15,353 nt of DNA from Clostridia bacterium. Lineage in GTDB: Bacteria > Bacillota > Clostridia > CAKSNL01 > HGM11501. Below are positions 1 through 6,500 of this stretch, piece after piece; the stretch's first letter is position 1, and every line of letters begins with the position of its first letter. The position numbers and the translations under genes are program-made. The DNA is taken from assembly GCA_017390225.1 (NCBI GenBank), contig JAFPCL010000031.1, positions 1 to 15,353 of the forward strand. The letters run 5' to 3'. Under the pieces are notes generated by a model, which ran no database searches, had not been told where the DNA came from, and saw only the letters and a program-made list of their open reading frames with translations.

Positions 1-817
1 GGGGAAGAAGCCCTAAGGCGGATTGGACGCAAACGCCGCCTAAAATAGCGAAGCGGTCGGCGTAGTTATCGAGGTAGAAGTTGTAATCCATGCCGGCGGA
101 TTCCTGCCAGGGGTGCACAACATCTAAGCCGAGCTTCTCAATGCCGTCGGTGACTTTTTTGATGCACCCGTCGGAGTGAAGGCTGGCAAATACGCCACGA
201 TTATGCACATGATCTACCACACGCTTCATATGGGGGAAAATAATCTCATGCCAAAGCTTGGGGCTGAACATCAGGTCTTTTTGCGAGCCCCAGTCATCGG
301 ACAGGTGAATCATATCCACGCCCAGATCGATGCATTGGTCGGCAAAACGAATGGTCCAATCGGCTTGGCGGCGATACAGCTCACCAAGTTCATCGGGATA
401 TAAGGCAAGCCACATCAGATGGTTTTCAATGCCGAACACATCGTTGAAGTGCTCAAAAAAGCCGGGGGTTTGCACATAGCAGAACCGCTCTTTCTGCTTA
501 TGAAAGGCAAGAGCATCGGCAATGTTTTGGTAGTCGGTTGTGTTGTCGGGGGAAGAGAAGATATCTTCATCCACCAAAAGATCGGGCGTGAGCTCATCGT
601 TTTCTTCGGCGATTTTGCTTATGATGTCTTTACGAAAAGCCCCGGGTCCACCAAACAAATGCGCCATATCGAAGCCGTATGCATCCTCAAAGGCGGCAAC
701 GGAGCCCCATTCTTGTGTGATCTCCTCGGACAGATTGGCGGCAACCCAGCCATAGATGGGCTGACGGTCGGTGGGCTTGCCTAAAATGGTATTTCTGACG
801 CGTTCCGTGCTGTTCAT
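1..817 (-). CDS. URO-D family protein (uroporphyrinogen decarboxylase-like / methyltransferase-like), partial at left edge
   Basis: The reading frame starts at ATG 817-815 and stays open to the window edge, giving 272 residues; the C-terminus is missing. The start has a clear AAAAGGAG site about 9 bases upstream that overlaps the stop region of the sortase gene. Recognisable URO-D-fold features are the N-terminal STERVRNTILGKPTDRQP block (residues 3-20), the DDWGSQKDLMFSPKLW segment (174-189), LHSDG (213-217) and the GLDVVHPWQ strand (230-238). These resemble the URO-D-like proteins and cobalamin/corrinoid-dependent methyltransferase relatives common in gut Clostridia. The Arg-rich RPPVW/RQAGRY signature of true HemE is absent, so haem synthesis is unlikely. 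Substrate is unknown. It lies 15 bases behind the sortase on the same strand and may be read from the pilus transcript, though a functional link is not evident. Family call is firm; specific activity is not. Confidence 0.85.
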   Translation of the reverse strand, partial: MNSTERVRNTILGKPTDRQPIYGWVAANLSEEITQEWGSVAAFEDAYGFDMAHLFGGPGAFRKDIISKIAEENDELTPDLLVDEDIFSSPDNTTDYQNIADALAFHKQKERFCYVQTPGFFEHFNDVFGIENHLMWLALYPDELGELYRRQADWTIRFADQCIDLGVDMIHLSDDWGSQKDLMFSPKLWHEIIFPHMKRVVDHVHNRGVFASLHSDGCIKKVTDGIEKLGLDVVHPWQESAGMDYNFYLDNYADRFAILGGVCVQSALGLLP

Positions 818-832
818 ATAAAAACACTCCTT

Positions 833-1633
833 TTAAATAAAGAATAATAATAAAAGCAACAGAATCATCGGGATCGCGAGGAAGGGGGCAACCAACACGG
901 GTTCAATTTGGGTGGCATCTGCCGTGACGCGAATGCCGCGAGAAGAGGGCGTGTTTTCCACGCGGTGACCGCGCACCAAGAGGCGGTGCGAATTGATGCC
1001 GTAGGGGGTGCAGGTGACCAACGTGACCAGATCCTTGCCTTTTTGAACCTGCAGGGAATCGGTGTCTTGCGGCTCAACAATGCTGATTTTATCGACTTCA
1101 TAGGTGAGAATTTCATCCAACACACGAATGATAAAATAATCTCCTTCGCCGAGCTTGTCCAAATCGGTGAAAATTTTGGCAGAGGGAAGACCACGGTGGC
1201 CGGAAAGCACGCAGTGGGTGCTTCTGCCGCCGACGGGCAGAGCCGTCCAATCCAAATGCCCGATGCCTACCTGCAAAACACTGTCGCTTGTGCCGTGATA
1301 AATGGGCAAGTGGCAGTTAATGGAGGGAATTTCAATATACCCCATTATCCCCGTACCGCCGACATCCAGCATTTGCGGATATTGCGCAAGCTGTGTTTGA
1401 TTTAAAATATAGGGGTTTTCTCTGCCGAGCAAGCTTTTATTGTAGCTGACAGCTTGGGATAAAATATCATCATAGACTTTTCGGTCTAATTTTAGCACCG
1501 TATCCGCATAGGTGGCAATGGTGCGGGATTGGTGGAAGGAGTTCCAATAATCACTGACAATCGGATAAAGCAGTAAAGACAAGCCGACAAAGAAAACAAT
1601 GATTAAAATGATGGTAGATGCATTTTTTTTCAC
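833..1633 (-). CDS. Class C (pilin-polymerising) sortase
   Basis: A 266-residue membrane-anchored transpeptidase that would join LPXTG pilin subunits through a pilin lysine. It has an N-terminal hydrophobic segment (about 7-27), the sortase beta-barrel (about 95-225) and a second C-terminal membrane helix (about 246-266), the usual class C layout. Catalytic residues seen are His146 in LSGHRG, Cys208 in TLVTCTPYG and Arg217 in GINSHR. Blocks such as GYIEIP, LPIYHGTS and GLPSAKIFTDLDKL are typical of pilus sortases. The lid position, which normally carries an Asp-Pro-aromatic motif, reads ENPY (72-75). The start is GTG at 1633 with AAGGAG 8 bases upstream; an ATG directly followed by TGA overlaps it (1631-1636). 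The gene lies downstream of the pilin, separated by a 435-base hairpin-rich island. Family assignment is very secure; which of the two LPXTG proteins it prefers is inferred. Confidence 0.95.
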   Translation of the reverse strand: MKKNASTIILIIVFFVGLSLLLYPIVSDYWNSFHQSRTIATYADTVLKLDRKVYDDILSQAVSYNKSLLGRENPYILNQTQLAQYPQMLDVGGTGIMGYIEIPSINCHLPIYHGTSDSVLQVGIGHLDWTALPVGGRSTHCVLSGHRGLPSAKIFTDLDKLGEGDYFIIRVLDEILTYEVDKISIVEPQDTDSLQVQKGKDLVTLVTCTPYGINSHRLLVRGHRVENTPSSRGIRVTADATQIEPVLVAPFLAIPMILLLLLLFFI

Positions 1634-1662
1634 ATCGGATTCTCCTTACTGTTTTATTTTAG

Positions 1663-1702
1663 AAGGGGCAGGGGAACAGGCTATGGAACAGACAAACGGA
1701 AT
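1663..1702. repeat. Direct repeat copy 1 (about 40 bp)
   Basis: This segment matches 1870-1908 with a core of AGGCTATGGAAC followed by GACAAACGGAAT. There is one single-base length difference and a few substitutions. Both copies lie in the pilin-sortase island, which suggests that part of the island was duplicated or built from a dispersed repeat. Confidence 0.85.
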
Positions 1703-1748
1703 AAAGTCACACACCCACGATAAAAGCATAGCAAAAAATGACGGGGAG

Positions 1749-1770
1749 GGCACGACACATGGGTCGTGCC
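1749..1770. repeat. Dispersed hairpin module A, copy 1
   Basis: Perfect 8-bp stem GGCACGAC / GTCGTGCC around the six-base loop ACATGG, followed by GTAC. The same architecture occurs at 15106-15127, 15246-15267 and, in inverted orientation, 15190-15211. Stem bases differ between copies but remain paired. Confidence 0.85.
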
Positions 1771-1786
1771 GTACTTTTTTTGGGGG

Positions 1787-1807
1787 GGAACAATCGGAGA
1801 TTGTTCC
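1787..1807. repeat. Dispersed hairpin module B, copy 1
   Basis: Perfect 8-bp stem GGAACAAT / ATTGTTCC with loop CGGAG, followed by GCGGTGGCTG. The copy at 15289-15309 keeps the outer seven pairs, the CGGAG core and the GCGGTGGCTG tail. In both places module B follows module A within about 45 bases. Confidence 0.85.
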
Positions 1808-1830
1808 GCGGTGGCTGTATCAAAGCCATC

Positions 1831-1861
1831 TGCCTTTTTATGCTCGGGAGTCTTTTATCAA
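1831..1861. repeat. Direct repeat, second type, copy 1
   Basis: Matches 2033-2063 at roughly 25 of 30 aligned bases, with shared GCCTTTTTA and TCTTTTA blocks. It is a degenerate duplicate inside the pilin-sortase island. Confidence 0.7.
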
Positions 1862-1869
1862 CAAAAGAA

Positions 1870-1908
1870 AAGGGGCAGGGAAAAGGCTATGGAACGGACA
1901 AACGGAAT
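1870..1908. repeat. Direct repeat copy 2 (about 39 bp)
   Basis: Second copy of the 1663-1702 repeat. It runs directly into the 1909-1936 hairpin, whereas copy 1 runs into different sequence, so the shared unit ends at about the GGAAT. Confidence 0.85.
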
Positions 1909-1936
1909 GGAAATAGCGGACGAGTCCGCTATTTCC
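1909..1936. repeat. Long perfect hairpin
   Basis: GGAAATAGCGGAC and its reverse complement are separated by only two bases (GA), giving a stem of 12 practical pairs with a CGAG tetraloop. It is the strongest structure in the pilin-sortase island and would be stable in RNA read from either strand. Confidence 0.85.
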
Positions 1937-1945
1937 CATCCCGAA

Positions 1946-1963
1946 GCCGTACAAAGGTACGGC
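1946..1963. repeat. Perfect short hairpin
   Basis: GCCGTAC and GTACGGC flank an AAAG loop. It lies nine bases after the 1909-1936 hairpin, so the two would form adjacent stems on the pilin-sortase transcript. Confidence 0.8.
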
Positions 1964-2032
1964 GAGTGGTGACGTTTGTTCGTAGTAAAAAGGCGGGCAA
2001 AAATATGCAATATATCAGCTAATACAAGAATT

Positions 2033-2063
2033 CGCCTTTTTACGCTCCGTAGTCTTTTACCAA
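2033..2063. repeat. Direct repeat, second type, copy 2
   Basis: Partner of 1831-1861. Its first 11 bases (CGCCTTTTTAC) also form a perfect inverted repeat with 1985-1995, so this end of the island could close a large stem-loop of about 37 loop bases just behind the pilin stop codon. Confidence 0.7.
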
Positions 2064-2068
2064 CCCTT

Positions 2069-3514
2069 TTAGTTTTGCTTCATGCGCTTTTGGGTTACCA
2101 GCAGGATGCCGGCACCAATGAGAAGGATGCTACCCAAAATGTAGAAGATGGTGGTACCGATGCCGCCGGTGGAGGGAAGCTCGGTGCCGGAGAAGTTGGC
2201 GATTTCGAAGAAAATGACACCGTCATTTGCCGTTGCGGTAGCGGCTTCTGCATCAGCCGTTGCGGTCAGCTGATCGATGGTGCCGTCAATCTTATAGGTG
2301 GCGGTGATGATGACTTCGATGGCGTTCTTCAAAAGATTGTAGCCGTTGGGAGCTTTGGTTTCCTTCAGGTAGTAGGTGCCTGCGTCCAGACCTTCAAAGC
2401 CGAATACGCCGTCTGCACCACTTTTTACAACGGAAGCATCATCTTCTACTTTGGTCCAATCGCTGACCTTGCCGTTTTCAAGAACGACATATTCCTTGTC
2501 TTCGCCGTCCATGCGATACAGAACGAATTCTGCTTCTTCCAGCTTGGTGTCGGTGTTCTTACCATCGACCTTAACGGGAGCCAGCTCGAAGGTGAAAACA
2601 ACAACAACATCTTCTTCGGTGTTACCGGTGCTGTCGGAATAAGGATCGTTGGAATAGGTGAGGAACACTTCGTTGGGGTTGCCGGTGCCACCGATGACTG
2701 CGGTGTCGTCCAAAGTTGCCTGATAGGTGACAACAACGGTGGTAGCGGCACTAACGGTTGCGATTTGCTTCAGGTTATCGGTAACGATATCCAGCTTCTT
2801 GGTTGCGGCATCCCAGGTAACGGTGAAAATGTTGGTTGCGGTACCGTCCACGGTTACAACAGCGGAGCCGTCCACGTAGGTCATGTTGGTCATGGTATCG
2901 TGGAATTCGTAGGTGTAGGTTTCGTAGCTTCCGATTTTGTTGCTGACTTTACCGGACAGCTTGAAATTGATGGTGTCGCCAATGTTGAAATCAGCAACAT
3001 CTTTTTCTGCGCCGTCTTCAACAATTTTCTTTTCTACCGAGGGGATGTCTTTCTTGGTGTCAACCGTGACATCGGAAGAGCCTGCGGTATCCAGCATAAC
3101 CAAGGAGTTGACTGCATTTTCATCCTGCAGGTCGGTCACATCGGCAATCAGCCAGTAGCCCTGTGCGATGTTGTCCAGAACATTGGTGCCGGTTACTGCC
3201 TTATCTTCGGCAAGACCTGCGGCCTTGATGGCTCTGTAAACGCTATCAGCAAACGTGCGGATTGCGCTTGCATCCATTTCGGCGATAGCGGCAACAATAG
3301 CATCTTCGTTCGTTTCGGAGGTTGCGGTTTGCAGGATGTTCAGATACTTGGTGTTGACGGTGTAGCTGTACTTGTCACCGGCGTTGGTGGCACTAAGGAG
3401 CAGATATGCATTGTAGTCGCCGGATTCGTCAATGGTAACATTAACGGCAAGACCGGTGAGTGCCATGCATGCCAGCATCATAACAGCTAACATAAGGGAT
3501 ACAATTTTCTTCAT
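2069..3514 (-). CDS. Isopeptide-forming major pilin, LPSTG-anchored
   Basis: A 481-residue secreted pilin subunit. It has a signal peptide (residues 1-23, cleavage probably after TGLA) and an N-terminal domain to about 150. A lysine-rich VDTKKDIPSVEKK segment (151-163) sits where class C sortases usually find the pilin-motif lysine. A fimbrial D2-type isopeptide domain (about 172-310) includes NIGDTINFKL and NPNEVFLTYSNDP. A Cna_B/SpaA-like domain (about 312-402) has the KETKAPNGYN E-box (Glu385). LPSTG (446-450), a hydrophobic helix and the tail KRMKQN complete the sorting signal. The start ATG 3514-3512 has AAAAAAGGAG close upstream. The gene lies between the giant adhesin and the sortase. 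Size and domain order match Gram-positive backbone pilins, so it is the likely shaft subunit. Confidence 0.94.
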   Translation of the reverse strand: MKKIVSLMLAVMMLACMALTGLAVNVTIDESGDYNAYLLLSATNAGDKYSYTVNTKYLNILQTATSETNEDAIVAAIAEMDASAIRTFADSVYRAIKAAGLAEDKAVTGTNVLDNIAQGYWLIADVTDLQDENAVNSLVMLDTAGSSDVTVDTKKDIPSVEKKIVEDGAEKDVADFNIGDTINFKLSGKVSNKIGSYETYTYEFHDTMTNMTYVDGSAVVTVDGTATNIFTVTWDAATKKLDIVTDNLKQIATVSAATTVVVTYQATLDDTAVIGGTGNPNEVFLTYSNDPYSDSTGNTEEDVVVVFTFELAPVKVDGKNTDTKLEEAEFVLYRMDGEDKEYVVLENGKVSDWTKVEDDASVVKSGADGVFGFEGLDAGTYYLKETKAPNGYNLLKNAIEVIITATYKIDGTIDQLTATADAEAATATANDGVIFFEIANFSGTELPSTGGIGTTIFYILGSILLIGAGILLVTQKRMKQN

Positions 3515-3576
3515 TTTTTTCGTCTCCTTTTTTAATTTTTTTATTTGTATATAAAAGACTAAAGATGACAGAGGGG

Positions 3577-6500
3577 TTACCGCTTTGCCCTCCTTTCTCT
3601 TCTGCGCCTTTTAATACAAATGATCACAAAAGCGACAAGTGATATTATCATGCCGCTGAATGTGTACAGGAAAGGGGGTGCGCCGCCGGTAGCTGGGAGC
3701 ACATAGGATGGTTTGGCATCCGCTTTGTTGTTAATCACGATAGGCGTTTGCGGCGTGTTGCTTGCAATGCCGTCGCCTTCAATGAACCAAAGCGAATAGC
3801 CGTTCGGAATGGTTTCTGTGACGTAGTATCGATATTCTCTGCCTGCTTCTTCCGACAAGGCTTCTTTCGACCAAGTGGTCGTCCAGTTGTTGTCGGGGGA
3901 GAGCAGAAAACTGCTTTGGAAGGTTTCGTCTCGCTTTTCCGTGGGCGCTGTTTGGATAATCGAGTCGGTGACACTTTGTGTTACCCCGTGATACACAGTG
4001 CCGCTTCCGGAGAAGGAAAGGGTGACAACCGCATCGGAAGAGCCGAGCGCCAAGGAATAAAGGGTGACATTCCGGTTGGAACCGTTGACATTCTGGGTAG
4101 AAGTCGCAGTTGTAATCGTGCCGGAGGTGGAAGAGCACCCGTTGGGGTTATAGTAGCTATACCATCGCTGCTGCATCGCCCAGAACTTCACGGTACTGTT
4201 GGCTTGCACAGTGAGGGTTCGCAAGGTCGTTGAACCGTTTTTAATCGTGACGGTGACCATGGGTGCGGCTTCCTGCGTGGATATGTAGTTTCGGTACAAT
4301 GTGCCGGAAATCTTCGGAAGCTCGCTCGTTTCGGTGATTTCTTTTTCGTAGTAGTTGAACCACCGCTTGGTGACCGTGATTTTTTCATCATCGGGATTGG
4401 TGTTTTTGATGATGAAAAGCGGAAGCTCCGGATTGTCGGGGTCGGTAGTTTCTATATAGCTGACGTTGTAGCCCTCTATTCCCGACACTTCCTCTACGGT
4501 GTATTTATAAATGTGTGTCGGTGTGTCGGCAATGCCGTTGTCGTATACCTTCCACAAAAGGGAGGGGATGGTGCGCTTCCAGCCGTTTTGCGCATTCAGC
4601 ACAAAATCCGTTTGCACCACCGAGGTGATGGGATTATCGTTTATATCCAGCACGGGATCGCCCATTTCGTCAATCTCGTGGCGAATCAAGCGGAACACGA
4701 TTTCATCTGCCGTGTGGTTTTCTGCGCCGTCGCTCCACTGCTTTTCCACAGCGATTTCCGTGTATTCACGGAAGGCCTCTCGCTCTAAATTGGAAATGCT
4801 GATTTGTCCGACGATGATGCCGTTTGCCATGTAGATGGCATCATAGCCATCGGTGGGCGTTTCCACGGCGTAGTAGTAATAAGGATTGTGGTTCACATCG
4901 GCGTTGGGAAGCTCATCCCATTGATAATGCCAATTGTTCGCCGCGTTCAGCATAACGGTTTCCACAAGCTCCGGGGGATTGGCGGGTAATCCTGCGCTTC
5001 GCTCTTCCTGCGAGCCGTTTAAGAACACAATATGTGCCAGTGAGCCGCTGTTGTCGGTGTAGCCGATAAAGGTGACGGCGATTTTGAGATTCTCTGTGAC
5101 CTTATCAATATGATACGTTGCATGAGAAGGAAGTTCCTGGTCGGAATGACCGCCCACGGTGCACAGTGTGGTGCTGTAGGCTTCGATATGGGTGGGCGTG
5201 AGCCGTTCTCCGTTGACGGCAACGGAATAGATGCCTAAAGAATCCAGCCCGGTTTTTAGCGTGAAATTCAGCCCGTTGCCGGTATTGACGGTTACCGTGC
5301 CCGTGTAGTCCCCAGCTTTGAGGGTGTCGAGGTCGGTGTTACTGCCAATGACCGAAGGGGAAGCATCGTCGAAATACTGGGACACAAAGCGCACATGCAC
5401 CTGCTGGCTTCCCATGGCAGAGAAAGAGTCGGTTTGTGTACTGCGATACAAGGAAACGGAAATTTCTTTGTCGGCAGGCGGTGCTTCTGCAACACCGAAT
5501 TCATTTTCCCAGGTTTTTTGAATTTCAATATGGGAGGTTTCCTGGTTGTAAACCGTGAAGGAAACAATATGGCTGGCGGTGTTTTCCGCATAGTTCTGAA
5601 CGAAATCCCAGTTGGTGGTGTTGTGATTCAGAACCTCCATGGTCGCAACGCCTTTTTCATCGAAGTTCAGCTTGATGATTTCCGTGGCACGCGGGTATGC
5701 GCCGCTGTCGGGGGGCTCTAATTCTTTGATATAATAGGTCTGGTTGGCGTGGAAGCCCCAGCAGGCGGCAACGCCATCGACGGTTTCATAAATATGATTC
5801 GGCTCTTCGCCTGCCGACTTGGCGGCACGGCTGGGATAGAGTGTCGCAGGCACGGTACAGGCAGGGTCGATATACACACCGAATACGGCACCGTCCAGCA
5901 GACGATTATCATCCAAATCGCGCTTGGTGATAATCATATCGTAGCGCGGGAGCATATTGAAATAGATAGCACAGTTCGACAAGCTGGAGCCACGTTCCAT
6001 GTAGTAAATTGTCAGCGTATGGTCACCGGCAGAAAGCTCCGGCATATCCTCAACGGTCACGCCTGCTTCGCCGTAATTGACACCGGGCATACCGTATGCA
6101 CCACCGGTGTTGGTTGCGCCGTGTTCACCGTAGGCGATTTTGCGGGTGGTGAAATCAATTTCGCCGTAGGTGATATCATGCACCCCGGCAAGGTCTAACA
6201 CCAAAGTGTCGTCGACATAAACCAAAACGTCGTCGTCGCCGGCAAAGCGGAAAATCATATCGTCGCCCTTTAAGGAAACATTTTTATCGTTGCCCGATTC
6301 AAAGGGCAAATAGAAGTGGATTTTACTGCTGAAACCAAACCAGTAGTTGATGGTGCCGTCTTTTTCGTCATACATGGGTGTGCCGTCGGTATCGTATTCA
6401 ATGGCATCTTCATTGAAGGGCAAGAAGTCGGCATAGTTGGATGCATGGTCTACCTTTTCCAGCTCGTTATACACATAGAACCGTTGCTCGGATTGGTTAT

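Larger units (their letters stand above)
1634..2068. repeat. Hairpin- and repeat-rich non-coding island inside the pilus operon
   Basis: These 435 bases between pilin and sortase hold no credible gene. They contain two direct-repeat pairs (1663-1702 with 1870-1908; 1831-1861 with 2033-2063). They also hold at least five compact inverted repeats (1749-1770, 1787-1807, 1810-1830, 1909-1936, 1946-1963) and an 11-base inverted repeat with a long loop (1985-1995 with 2033-2043). Two of the hairpins match modules near the right end of the window. None is followed on the minus strand by a clean U-tract, so a simple intrinsic terminator is not obvious. The structures could attenuate or process the pilin-sortase mRNA, which is inference. 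Confidence 0.85.

Noticed and set aside
1..817. True HemE uroporphyrinogen decarboxylase
   Set aside because: The N-terminal Arg-rich substrate motifs of HemE are missing and no other haem gene is nearby.
1599..2022. Short plus-strand frames in the pilin-sortase gap
   Set aside because: They cover direct repeats and hairpins, with no homologous domain and no convincing Shine-Dalgarno.
1985..2043. A sortase-specific promoter in the island
   Set aside because: The best minus-strand match is TTGTAT with a weak TATTTT at 16 bases, which is too poor to annotate in AT-rich sequence.
1976..3490. A 504-codon open frame on the plus strand
   Set aside because: It is antisense to the well-supported pilin, rich in Gly/Val/Cys without any domain, and has no ribosome binding site. 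It is a shadow caused by codon use of the pilin.
3515..3576. A terminator or promoter between adhesin and pilin
   Set aside because: The 62 bases are AT-rich, with no stem and T-tract and no paired -35/-10 on the minus strand. Co-transcription is more likely.
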